A stretch of DNA of 64,000 nt from Salegentibacter mishustinae (GCF_002900095.1 NZ_LLKN01000001.1:310001-374000); one strand, 5' to 3'; shown: positions 8,391 through 15,663, counted from the stretch's first letter. Numbers and translations are program-made. Notes: a model not told the origin generated them from the letters alone.

Positions 8391-9488
8391 ATGGAAAAAG
8401 AGACGATAAAGCTAACACGAAAAATCCAGCTGTTGGTCGATTTGCCGACCTCAAAAGAGCGAAAGGAAGCCGAGAATAAATTATACCAATGGCAAAATCG
8501 TTGTTATAGAGCAGCTAACCTAATTGTTTCGCATCTATATGTACAGGAAATGATTAAAGATTTTTTTTATTTATCTGAGGGAATAAAATATAAACTTGAA
8601 GACGAAAAAAAAGATGAGGATGGCATCCTAAATCGTTCCCGGATGAATACAACCTACCGTGTAGTTTCTGATCGCTTTAAAGGAGAAATCCCTACCAATA
8701 TTTTGAACAGCTTGAACAAAATTTTGTTCAATAAATTCAATAATCAAAAACAGAATTACTGGAAGGGAAAATGTTCACTATTGAATTTTAAAAGGGATAT
8801 GGCTTTTCCCTTTGATGCCCTAGGGATTCAGAGGTTATCCTTTAATGAAGAAAAAAAAGCATTTTGCTTTCGTTTATTTTCCGTTCCCTTGAAAACCTAT
8901 TTAGGAGGGGATTATACCGATAAACGACGCTTACTTGAGCGGGTAATAGCGGGAGAAATCAAGCTTTGCGCTTCAAAAGTTCAATTGAAAAATAGGAAAA
9001 TTTATTTGTTAGCCGTATTTGAAATTGAAAAGGAGAAGCATAACCTGAGACCGGAAGTAATTGCAGAAGCTTCTTTATCGCTGGAATATCCAATTGTGGT
9101 GAAATCCGGAAAGGCAAAATTCACTATTGGTACTAAAGAAGAATTTCTATATCGTAGACTGGCCATACAAGCTGCTCGAAAAAGAGCACAGGTAAGTGCC
9201 ACCTATGCTAAATCAGGTAAAGGGCGTAAAAGAAAAACAAAAGCAGTAGAGAGGTTTCGCGAGAAGGAACGAAATTATGTAAGTAATCGCTTGCATGTAT
9301 ACACCAGAAAATTAATTGACTTTTGTATTAAACACCAGGCGGGTACGCTTATTCTACTGAACCAGGAAGACAAAATCGGAATTGCTAAAGAAGAAGGTTT
9401 TGTGCTGAGAAACTGGAGCTATTACGAATTAATGACCAAAATAAAATACAAGGCCGAGAAAAGCGGTATTGAACTTATAACAGATTGA
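8391..9488 (+). CDS. Nuclease-dead Cas12f/TnpB-like RNA-guided DNA-binding protein
   Basis: Its 365 residues start at the ATG 2 bp after the sigma gene; an overlapping GTG at 8388 is an alternative. The C-terminal half has the Cas12f/TnpB RuvC layout: a beta strand (residues 224-238), the arginine/lysine-rich helical insert (R255-K293, with SGKGRKRKTK and EKERNYVSNRLH), the RuvC-II strand (GTLILLNQED, 318-327) and FVLRNWSYYELMTKIKYKAE. The catalytic Asp of RuvC-I appears as Ser228 and the RuvC-II Glu as Leu323/Asn324. The protein ends at residue 365, before the zinc finger and RuvC-III Asp. So it should bind guide RNA and DNA without cutting. The sigma neighbour and downstream hairpins support RNA-guided transcription. 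Alternative: a decaying TnpB, but no frame lesions are seen. Confidence 0.85.
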   Translation: MEKETIKLTRKIQLLVDLPTSKERKEAENKLYQWQNRCYRAANLIVSHLYVQEMIKDFFYLSEGIKYKLEDEKKDEDGILNRSRMNTTYRVVSDRFKGEIPTNILNSLNKILFNKFNNQKQNYWKGKCSLLNFKRDMAFPFDALGIQRLSFNEEKKAFCFRLFSVPLKTYLGGDYTDKRRLLERVIAGEIKLCASKVQLKNRKIYLLAVFEIEKEKHNLRPEVIAEASLSLEYPIVVKSGKAKFTIGTKEEFLYRRLAIQAARKRAQVSATYAKSGKGRKRKTKAVERFREKERNYVSNRLHVYTRKLIDFCIKHQAGTLILLNQEDKIGIAKEEGFVLRNWSYYELMTKIKYKAEKSGIELITD

Positions 9489-9497
9489 AAATTTAAA

Positions 9498-9600
9498 TTA
9501 CGAGGGGGCTTGTAAACCCGTAAGGTGAGGTCGAAAATCACACTCACTAAATGCACTTAGCATATACAACTTTGTGCCCTATTATTTTGTATGAAATTAA
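9498..9600 (+). ncRNA. Candidate guide RNA (scaffold hairpins plus guide) of the dCas12f system
   Basis: Ten bases after the dCas12f stop, three hairpins follow in a row: TTACG-bulge-GG/CC-CGTAA (9498-9523), GTGAG/CTCAC (9525-9547) and ATGC/GCAT (9551-9563). The scaffold-like part ends ATACAAC at 9570, as Cas12f repeats often end in CAAC. If the guide begins at 9571 it reads TTTGTGCCCTATTATTTTGT. Only one repeat-like unit is seen, so this would be a single-guide gene and not a CRISPR array. Boundaries and transcription are inferred. Confidence 0.6.
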
Positions 9601-10715
9601 TTTGATACATGGTAGGTGTTCGCTTAACTTTAAATAAAATTTAGATAACTGAAAATTATCATTGTATTCGCATGATAACATTCAGCAATATATTTCCATA
9701 CCCGTTCAGCCCATTCCCCTGCATTTCGCAAAAGCTTCATTCCGGGAAAAGCGCTTCTCTATTAAGGTCTTGGACACCATCGAATAAATTGCGACTTCCA
9801 TTACGCTAACCCGATGAAAGATCGGATCGCTCCATTCCATTCGAAATTTTTCGATGAAGTCCGCCCGGTTGAGGTCCAAATCATAGTTTTTCTTTCCCAA
9901 CAAAATAGTGGTGTTTCCTGTTCCATATTCAAAATCATCCTTACGCCCCTCCCCTTTTTAAGATGCAAAAAACAACATCCTTTCCTGGACAGCGGCATAA
10001 AGCCGATTCGGCTTTGCCTACTCTTTTTATACGCTTTACCACGCCAGGATGTTGTAAAATAAACGCATCGAAAAAAGGTAATGGGAAGGCACTATAGGAA
10101 GTAAATCTACAAGGAAGCGATAGACTCAGCTGAAAACCTTAAAAAGCTTTGATCGAGTCTGTTATTAAAATTCAAAAAAAGGAAAATGCTCGGGATATAA
10201 TAAGTAAATCTATTTAAAATGTCAATTCAATAAATGGGTGATGTAATCCAAAATTAGATAAGATTTTATTGAAGTCAACAGTGGAAATTTTTGAATGGTT
10301 TTTAATCTACGTATTCAAAAATCTGCGTTTTGAAAATTCTTGAATTGAAGCAAATCGGAATTTTTACCTCAAATTAAATCAAAATACATCAAATCAAACG
10401 AAAATTTCATTTTCAAAAACAACCCGGAAATAGTATTTTAAAGTGTTGATTTTCTGATTAATATCAAGACAGGAATTCTTCGGTTTTGACTTTCGCTAAA
10501 TAATAAAATGCTTCGAAAAGGAATAGGATTTTTCTTGATTCCTTTTTTAAAAAGCAGTTGGTGCAAACCAACATGTATGAAAAATTTTGTCCCGCCTGCG
10601 GGACGAAATCGAATAGCAAGAGGGTAACACGCTACGCGATGTTAAGCACTCCTTTTCATTTTTAATCAACTGTAAATCAGTTGTTTAAAATTAATTTAAA
10701 TTCCTGATTTTAAGC
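9601..10715. other. Non-coding region between guide RNA locus and bfmA
   Basis: No convincing gene. It contains a 10-bp inverted repeat (ACAACATCCT at 9972-9981, AGGATGTTGT at 10046-10055) enclosing an AAGCCGA/TCGGCTT hairpin, a GTCCCGC/GCGGGAC hairpin near 10590-10605, and AT-rich DNA with repeated AAATCAAA around 10370-10410. Position just upstream of a mobilization gene makes an oriT or replication-like region possible. A 65-codon frame on the minus strand (9706-9903) has no ATG and no recognised family. Confidence 0.4.
9972..10055. repeat. Inverted repeat enclosing a hairpin
   Basis: ACAACATCCT (9972-9981) is matched by AGGATGTTGT (10046-10055), 64 bp apart. Inside lies AAGCCGATTCGGCTT, a hairpin with perfect 7-bp arms. 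It could be a terminator-like, origin or transfer-origin structure. Confidence 0.5.
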
Positions 10716-10771
10716 AATTTGCGACAAATGCCCAGCCAGGGCCCATTTTTAGGGAAGAATTTGCGACAAAT
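10716..10771. promoter_or_regulatory. Two 14-bp direct repeats upstream of bfmA
   Basis: AATTTGCGACAAAT occurs exactly at 10716-10729 and again at 10758-10771, 42 bp apart (about four helical turns), the second ending 9 bp before the bfmA ATG. This is the expected form of an operator for a self-regulating DNA-binding protein or of binding sites in a transfer origin. Confidence 0.6.
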
Positions 10772-10780
10772 CGGCGAATT

Positions 10781-11176
10781 ATGGACTCATTTATCGGCAT
10801 CAGGTTCAAAAAAGAAACAGCAAAACGTTTTCAGGAATTTTCAAGAACACACTTCAAATCACACACCGAAGCTCTGGAAACAATGCTCGACTTTTTCTTC
10901 TATAATGAGATTTCTCCCCACGAAAGATTGGGCCCGACCGGGAGGACTATTGAAGCTTCTTTTAAGAAACGTATCAATGCGGTTATTGCCATTATGCGTG
11001 ATATGGAAAAAACCCAAACCAAACCTACAGCGGCGATGATCGCCTCCCTTTTCCAAAGCGAAGCACCACCTCCAAAGAAACCACTCATCCGGGAAAAGAA
11101 AATCTTCCGAGAGAAAAAGGAAGATATTTCTAACTTGGAAGAAGATGGTTTCCGCCATAGCAAAAATCCAACATAA
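10781..11176 (+). CDS. BfmA/BtgA-like mobilization protein
   Basis: A 131-aa basic protein. The N-terminal ~40 residues (IGIRFKKETAKRFQEFSR, TEALETMLDFF) look like a ribbon-helix-helix-type DNA-binding domain, followed by GRTIEASFKKRINAVIAIMR, typical of the BfmA/BtgA family from Bacteroides mobilizable elements. These proteins bind the transfer origin and assist a relaxase. No relaxase (BfmB/BtgB-like) follows; the next gene overlaps by 1 bp (TAATG). The element may therefore depend on a helper or have lost transfer. Recognition is from motif memory. Confidence 0.7.
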   Translation: MDSFIGIRFKKETAKRFQEFSRTHFKSHTEALETMLDFFFYNEISPHERLGPTGRTIEASFKKRINAVIAIMRDMEKTQTKPTAAMIASLFQSEAPPPKKPLIREKKIFREKKEDISNLEEDGFRHSKNPT

Positions 11177-11856
11177 TGAAAGAAGTCAATTACATTAGTC
11201 ACCTAAACGGGGTATTTCGAAGATTTTCCGATGACAATAAAATTTCATCCTCACACCGCAGCTTATACCTGGCTTTTTTTGAATTATGGAACCAAAAGCG
11301 TTATCCTATAACCATTATTCTTAACAGTAAACAGGTGATGGCACTAGCCAAAATACGTTCCAGAACGACCTACCACAAATTACTTCTGGATCTAACAAAT
11401 TGGGGATATCTTCAATACCATCCCTCCACTAGTCCACAAATAGGATCCCTCGTGGAGATGTCCAGATTTGATACACACCCTGATCAAAAAATGGCCAGGA
11501 CTTATCCAGTTTCTGAACAGGTACCTGTCCAAAAATTGGTATCTTTTAATAAACATAAGAGTAAACATATAATAAACTCTTTTATAAACACTTGTCCAAA
11601 AAATGAACAAGAGGTTATTGAGTTTTTCAGAGAAGAAAAAAGAAGTTCCTTGGAAGCTAAAAAATTCTATAATTTTTATGAATCCATAGTTTGGAAATTA
11701 AATGGTAAAAATCCAATCACAAATTGGCATGCTTGTGCACGAAGCTGGATATTAAAAGCTGACGAAATAAAAAAAGGTCTAAAGTCTAATTCACCGTCCC
11801 ATTATCGGGATAACTTGTATACTAGTAAGAATAAAACTATGGAGAGCCGTTATTGA
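11176..11856 (+). CDS. Element-associated HTH protein, replication-initiator-like
   Basis: This 226-aa protein overlaps the bfmA stop by 1 bp, so the two are cotranscribed. Residues ~1-85 look like a winged helix (HRSLYLAFFELWNQKRYP; KQVMALAKIRSRTTYHKLLLDLTNWGYLQY), as found in replication initiators and DnaD-like proteins of mobile elements. The C-terminal part (EVIEFFREEKRSSLEAKKFYNFYESIVW, NWHACARSWI) is the DnaD/helicase-loader-like segment common in Bacteroidota transposon ORFs. Role: probably replication or maintenance of the excised element. The exact family is not certain. Confidence 0.55.
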   Translation: MKEVNYISHLNGVFRRFSDDNKISSSHRSLYLAFFELWNQKRYPITIILNSKQVMALAKIRSRTTYHKLLLDLTNWGYLQYHPSTSPQIGSLVEMSRFDTHPDQKMARTYPVSEQVPVQKLVSFNKHKSKHIINSFINTCPKNEQEVIEFFREEKRSSLEAKKFYNFYESIVWKLNGKNPITNWHACARSWILKADEIKKGLKSNSPSHYRDNLYTSKNKTMESRY

Positions 11857-11956
11857 TTTAAAATTGAATTAAATTCAAAATTTAATCCAATTTATTTTTA
11901 CGTTTATCCTCTTTTTTATTTTACTTAGTTAACGAAAACAACTTGGGTACAGTTTT

Positions 11957-11982
11957 AACTGCAATACTGCTTTCGCGCAGTT
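11957..11982. repeat. Small hairpin upstream of hypothetical gene
   Basis: AACTGC (11957-11962) and GCAGTT (11977-11982) form 6-bp arms in the 169-bp gap before the gene at 12026. The surrounding text (TTAACG, ACAACTTG) recalls the cassette-like repeats further left but is not a clear copy. Confidence 0.35.
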
Positions 11983-12025
11983 ATATAATGCTAGTAAAGG
12001 TGAACAGTACTAATTAAAATTAATT

Positions 12026-12388
12026 ATGAGTTTAGATGTTCAATTAATTAGAAAAGTATATTTAAGTTACGATGAAGGTAAAACGTATATTGAGAAAGAA
12101 GAAGAATTGTATTGGTCCAATATCACTCACAACTTAAATAAAATGGCAGCGAAAGCTGACATTTATCAAGCATTATGGCGACCTGAAGAAATTAATTCGA
12201 CCAAAGCAAAAAATATTATGAAATTACTTGAAAAAGGATTGAAGAATCTAAAATCAAGACCTGAATATTTTGAGCAATTCAACTCGAGTAACGGATGGGG
12301 TTTATATGAGAACTTTGTGCCATTCGTTGAAAATTATCTGAAAGCATGTAAAGAATTTCCCAACGCTGATATTTATGTTTGTAGGTAA
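12026..12388 (+). CDS. Hypothetical protein
   Basis: A 120-aa soluble, mostly helical protein starting MSLDVQLIRKVYLSYDEGK. Notable features are EEELYWSNITHNLNKMAAKA near residue 30, YQALWRPEEI near residue 50, and NGWGLYENFVPFVENYLKAC near residue 90. No signal peptide or catalytic motif stands out. I have the impression of a widespread small phage or accessory-gene family of unknown function. It stands alone between the bfmA operon and hairpins, and looks intact. Confidence 0.6.
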   Translation: MSLDVQLIRKVYLSYDEGKTYIEKEEELYWSNITHNLNKMAAKADIYQALWRPEEINSTKAKNIMKLLEKGLKNLKSRPEYFEQFNSSNGWGLYENFVPFVENYLKACKEFPNADIYVCR

Positions 12389-12423
12389 TCTTGCTTCAAT
12401 CAAAAAGTAAAAAACAACAAATT

Positions 12424-12477
12424 GCTTTCTTAAAGAAAGCACAAAACAAGTATAATTGCTTTTTACAGAAAGCAATT
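12424..12477. repeat. Two adjacent hairpins
   Basis: GCTTTCTT/AAGAAAGC (12424-12440) is followed by AATTGCTTT/AAAGCAATT (12454-12477), 9-bp arms with a 6-nt loop. They share GCTTT cores. They lie 36 bp past the stop of the gene at 12026 and may act as terminators between it and the convergent hsdR remnant, though neither has a strong U tract. Confidence 0.5.
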
Positions 12478-12549
12478 ATGGAAAATTTACTATTAGAATT
12501 TCAGTCAAAAATTGCAAAGATACCCTTAGCAATACAGCGTTATCTTAGA

Positions 12550-12825
12550 TCAAATCGATTTAGACAACATTCTCACTGCACCGGAATAGAGTTCTTTACC
12601 CTCACTGTCAAAGGACAAAATGTTTGGAACAAATAATTGAGGTACTGCTTTTTCATAAAATTATGAACTTCATGAGCGCCATCTAACCAACTTATAGAAG
12701 GTCTTATTGGCGTTTTAGCTTCCCCAATTACTACCGGAACCTGCAGCCTCGTCTTTATTCAGATTCACACCACTTAGTTGATGGACTATATAATATTCTA
12801 CGCTATTAAACTCGTTAAATGCCAT
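12550..12825 (-). pseudogene. hsdR: Type I restriction subunit R (HsdR), deleted and frameshifted remnant
   Basis: Three pieces in different frames give an HsdR N-terminal region: MAFNEFNSVEYYIVHQLSGV from 12825; then GEAKTPIRPSISWLDGAHEV; then AVPQLFVPNILSFDSEGKEL and YSGAVRM, ending at 12550. In an intact HsdR more than 100 residues separate the first two pieces, so an internal deletion plus at least one frameshift has occurred, and the translocase part is missing. The ATG overlaps the last codons of the AbiEii-like gene by 11 bp, so hsdR was once translationally coupled to it. Recognition of the pieces is from family memory. Confidence 0.75.
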
Positions 12826-13510
12826 TGGTTAGTTCTTTTATTTCTTCCATAATTCGATCGAAGCGAATTTGTTGATCTTCATGATATAGGTTTGCGATGA
12901 TTGCTTCCTGCATATTTGCCTTTTCCTGTATAGCAGCAAACTGTTCCTTCAAGTACTCTTGAACCTCCGGATCGGAAGCCGAAATTTGTTTTTTAAAATT
13001 AGAAGTGTAGTTTAGGAGATAAACAATATCTTCAAAATCATGACTCATTCGAGGATCATTTCCTCCTCGACCTTCAAAAGCTGCAAACTTAGTTGCTAAA
13101 AAATAAGGCAATGTAAGAATCCTGATTGGCACCTTTTCGACTTCTATAGTTATTGAGTTTTCAAATCCCGATTCAAACCAGGGATTTGCCGGAGCCCACC
13201 CCACCTCGGTAGTAGACATTACGTCCACTTTAATTTCTTTTAACCTGAATCTACAAATAACGTCGTCCTCTGCAGATTGTACAAAACCTTTATTTTCAAG
13301 TGCCACACGTAGTTTTTCGAGCTCTCCAACATTTGCAATCTCTAAAGTAATATCAATGTCTTTTGTTGGCCTTACATCCTCAGCTGCCGTATCGTCTATA
13401 TATAGACTTACCATGGCACCACCTACATAAACTACATCTTTATTCAGTTCTCCTAGCGCGACTGCAACCTTACTGGTGGCTTTGCGATTTATTATAGTAT
13501 TTTTTAGCAT
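12815..13510 (-). CDS. AbiEii-like nucleotidyltransferase (toxin-like)
   Basis: A 231-aa protein with the nucleotidyltransferase core: VYVGGAMVSLY (residues ~27-37) then RPTKDIDITLE (~47-57) carrying the two metal-binding Asp residues, and a later Asp strand (KVDVM). This is the AbiEii/type IV toxin layout, in which the enzyme transfers nucleotides to RNA such as tRNA. Its start overlaps the preceding HTH gene by 7 bp, as in AbiE operons, and its stop overlaps the hsdR remnant, suggesting the pair once sat inside a type I restriction locus. Confidence 0.75.
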   Translation of the reverse strand: MLKNTIINRKATSKVAVALGELNKDVVYVGGAMVSLYIDDTAAEDVRPTKDIDITLEIANVGELEKLRVALENKGFVQSAEDDVICRFRLKEIKVDVMSTTEVGWAPANPWFESGFENSITIEVEKVPIRILTLPYFLATKFAAFEGRGGNDPRMSHDFEDIVYLLNYTSNFKKQISASDPEVQEYLKEQFAAIQEKANMQEAIIANLYHEDQQIRFDRIMEEIKELTNGI

Positions 13511-14016
13511 AGACCGTTTTCCAATTCTACAATAGCGAGATTTTTTTCACGGGCTCTTCCAACTCTTAGTACATCGCAAAGAGACATTAGCTCATAAAAC
13601 TTCTTGTCTTTTAAACAAGCTTCGGGAACGTTAGGGTGTAATGGCTCAATTGATTGCCCTCTTAAGTCACCTTTACCATATGGCCATACATAAGCCTCCT
13701 GACTTTCAATAACTTCATTTAATGGTGGTGCCGAATGTGCCGTTGCTACTCCTCGTACCAATGCCCCAGGTTGTTGAGGATAAACATGTGGTAATCCATA
13801 TTGAAGAAAATCCAGAATAGCCGTTTTCATTAATCGTTTTTTGTCCGGAAAAATTAAGCCCGCAATTACCGATCTATTAATACTTTCACTAATTTCACTT
13901 CCACTTATACCAAGCTCATATGAGAGATCTTTCATATACCAACTTCTATCCTGCTTTGCTGCTATTTTAAGAAGTATCACTATATCGTGCGGTCTCATTC
14001 CGCTATGTTTCTTCAT
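13504..14016 (-). CDS. AbiEi-like winged-helix antitoxin/regulator
   Basis: A 170-aa protein. Residues ~8-65 (MRPHDIVILLKIAA; WYMKDLSYELGISGSEISESINRSVIAGLI) form a winged-helix domain of MarR/AbiEi type. The remainder (LPHVYPQQPGALVRGVATAHSAPPL; YVWPYGKGDLRGQSIEPLHP) has no recognised enzyme motif. It precedes and overlaps the nucleotidyltransferase gene, matching the antitoxin-first order of AbiE systems. A 26-bp perfect palindrome 44 bp upstream of the start is the likely operator it binds. Confidence 0.7.
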   Translation of the reverse strand: MKKHSGMRPHDIVILLKIAAKQDRSWYMKDLSYELGISGSEISESINRSVIAGLIFPDKKRLMKTAILDFLQYGLPHVYPQQPGALVRGVATAHSAPPLNEVIESQEAYVWPYGKGDLRGQSIEPLHPNVPEACLKDKKFYELMSLCDVLRVGRAREKNLAIVELENGLC

Positions 14017-14059
14017 GGCCCTGCTATTTAATTATTACCAAAAATAGCAATTATTTCTC

Positions 14060-14085
14060 AATTCGCGATTCGCGAATCGCGAATT
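14060..14085. promoter_or_regulatory. 26-bp perfect palindrome, likely operator of the AbiE-like operon
   Basis: The sequence is its own reverse complement over all 26 bases and contains three overlapping TCGCGA units. It starts 44 bp upstream of the first gene of the minus-strand antitoxin/toxin pair, the expected place for autoregulation by the winged-helix protein. Confidence 0.7.
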
Positions 14086-14101
14086 ACGGTATGTTATTCA
14101 T

Positions 14102-14173
14102 TTAATTCACAGTAAGAGTGGTGTCATTTACCATTCCTGGTGTACGGATATCATCGAGAAATAGTTTTTTCAT
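14102..14173 (-). pseudogene. Receiver-like protein, N-terminal fragment
   Basis: A 23-codon frame reading MKKLFLDDIRTPGMVNDTTL before a stop. The start KLFLDDIR-P is characteristic of small receiver-like proteins (cyclic-phosphate processing receiver type). The rest is missing. This sits in the non-coding 14086-14424 stretch, which also contains a C-terminal-looking fragment (YIENWDNESGGVLKILGID) on the same strand near 14290-14370, perhaps from another lost gene. Confidence 0.4.
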
Positions 14174-14237
14174 ATATTCTGATTTATAGCATTTTAAAGG
14201 AATTAAAAAACGGATAGACAAAGACATCAAAAACAAA

Positions 14238-14271
14238 AAAGCCTTGAAAATAAATCGATTAACAAGGCTTT
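14238..14271. terminator. Bidirectional terminator downstream of integrase
   Basis: AAAGCCTTG (14238-14246) and CAAGGCTTT (14263-14271) form 9-bp arms with A/T runs on both sides. It lies 150 bp after the integrase stop and upstream of the AbiE-like operon, isolating the two. Confidence 0.75.
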
Positions 14272-14424
14272 AAACACTTGACCTTGAACTAGTCACTTAA
14301 AATAATATCTATTCCGAGGATTTTAAGAACACCACCACTTTCATTATCCCAATTTTCGATGTAGGAAAAGCCTTAAGAACAGAATTGGTCAAATGCCTAC
14401 TATCAGATTTTATTTAATCTCTAA

Positions 14425-15663
14425 TTAAATATTAGGCTTCCAATTTCTAAGCTTCCGACTAAGTTCAGACATATCCTGACTTAATTTATCTTCAAGGACT
14501 CGCGCATATATTTGGGTTGTTGCTATTTTCGTATGCCCCAAAAGCTTAGAGACAGTTTCTATAGGTACTCCATTGGAAAGCGTAACAGTAGTAGCAAAAG
14601 TATGTCTGGCCATATGGAAGGTTAAATTCTTCTTGATATCACAGAGATCAGCGACTTCTTTTAAATAAAGATTAACCTTAACATTGGTTATAACTGGCAA
14701 AAGACTTTGGCTTATTTCTGTCATTGGATGATCCTCATACTTTTCGAGTATCTCTAGAGCTTTATCCAGTAAAGGTATCTTAACTTTGGCTTTAGTCTTA
14801 TTTCTTGAAGTGAAAAGCCACTTCTGGCCGTCCAGACCATTCCTAACATGGTCCTTGGTTAAATCATTCATATCTGTAAAACTAATTCCTGTATAACAGC
14901 TAAAAACAAATAAATCCCTCACCCTATCCAAACGGTCATTATGAAAATTAAAATCCTCGATTTGTATTAACTCACTAAGATTTAAAAAGTCTCGTTCCTT
15001 TTTTTGAAAAGTAGGTTTCCAGCGTATAAACGGATCCTTTTCAACCCATTCCAAATGAAAAGCAAGAGTTACTATTTTACGAAGTCTCTGTAAATGCTTC
15101 ATTACCGTGTTATGACTCATGGCATTCACATGGCCCTTTGGCCAGTAGTTAAAAAGGAAATTCGCAAAGTCATTGATAAACTTATAATTAAGTTCGTTTA
15201 GATAAATAGTGGTCGTCTTAAGTTCTTCGTTTAAGAATTTACTTACATATTTCTCTGTAACACCGAAATTACGGATGGTTCCTTTGGTAAGCGTTTTCTC
15301 AATCTTTTGCTTGTGATACTCTAAAATATCTAACAAGGTTTTATCTCTAGGCCCTTCCCCTAAAAAATTTGATTTAAGAAGGTCTGCGGTTACTTTTTTA
15401 TTCTGAAACCTTAAGTCCTGGTAATGCTGGAAAATCTTTGTTCTGGTCTCCGAAATGAGGTTATTAGCCTCCCTAGCTTGTTTAGAATTACCATCGACAC
15501 GTTGTGTCGAAGGATCCCAAAGATCGAATGGAACTTTAGATTTTAAACTAATGTTTACTCTACGGCTATCTAGAGAAATTCGAACGTAGAGATTTGCTTG
15601 ATTGTTTTTCACTCTGGAAGCATACACCCAGAATAAGATGGAAAATGTTTTAGAAGTACGCAT
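14425..15663 (-). CDS. int: Tyrosine recombinase / integrase of the island (IntDOT-like)
   Basis: This 412-aa protein (IntDOT of Bacteroides CTnDOT is 411 aa) has three parts: an arm-binding N-terminal domain (residues ~1-95), a SAM-like core-binding domain (~105-210) and a catalytic domain (~225-412). Catalytic motifs are HMARHTFAT (His and Arg), LLGHTKIATTQIYARV (second His; Tyr nucleophile ~386) and a beta-hairpin Lys in SRNKTKAKVKI. In SCYTGISFTDM, the place of the usual first Arg is Ser, as known for IntDOT. It lies 230 bp from the tRNA-Arg att site, so it should catalyse integration and excision of the 45-15911 island. Confidence 0.92.
   Translation of the reverse strand: MRTSKTFSILFWVYASRVKNNQANLYVRISLDSRRVNISLKSKVPFDLWDPSTQRVDGNSKQAREANNLISETRTKIFQHYQDLRFQNKKVTADLLKSNFLGEGPRDKTLLDILEYHKQKIEKTLTKGTIRNFGVTEKYVSKFLNEELKTTTIYLNELNYKFINDFANFLFNYWPKGHVNAMSHNTVMKHLQRLRKIVTLAFHLEWVEKDPFIRWKPTFQKKERDFLNLSELIQIEDFNFHNDRLDRVRDLFVFSCYTGISFTDMNDLTKDHVRNGLDGQKWLFTSRNKTKAKVKIPLLDKALEILEKYEDHPMTEISQSLLPVITNVKVNLYLKEVADLCDIKKNLTFHMARHTFATTVTLSNGVPIETVSKLLGHTKIATTQIYARVLEDKLSQDMSELSRKLRNWKPNI

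Noticed and set aside
9498-9600. A CRISPR array next to dCas12f
   Set aside because: Only one repeat-like unit is visible; no second copy of the ATACAAC-ending hairpin was seen in the following kilobase.
9706-9998. Overlapping 65-aa minus-strand frames and an 82-aa plus-strand frame
   Set aside because: They overlap each other, lack an ATG or a family, and lie across inverted repeats.
10719-11039. 106-aa frame overlapping bfmA
   Set aside because: It is a shadow in another frame; the 131-aa frame at 10781 has the family pattern and the operator-like repeats in front of it.
12311-12321. AACTTTGTGCC in the gene at 12026 resembles the start of the guide with its preceding bases
   Set aside because: Only 11 bases, in a coding region, with no continued match.
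12391-12636. 81-aa plus-strand frame
   Set aside because: Its 3' half is antisense to clear hsdR pieces and its 5' half is two hairpins; it starts 2 bp after another stop with no recognisable product.
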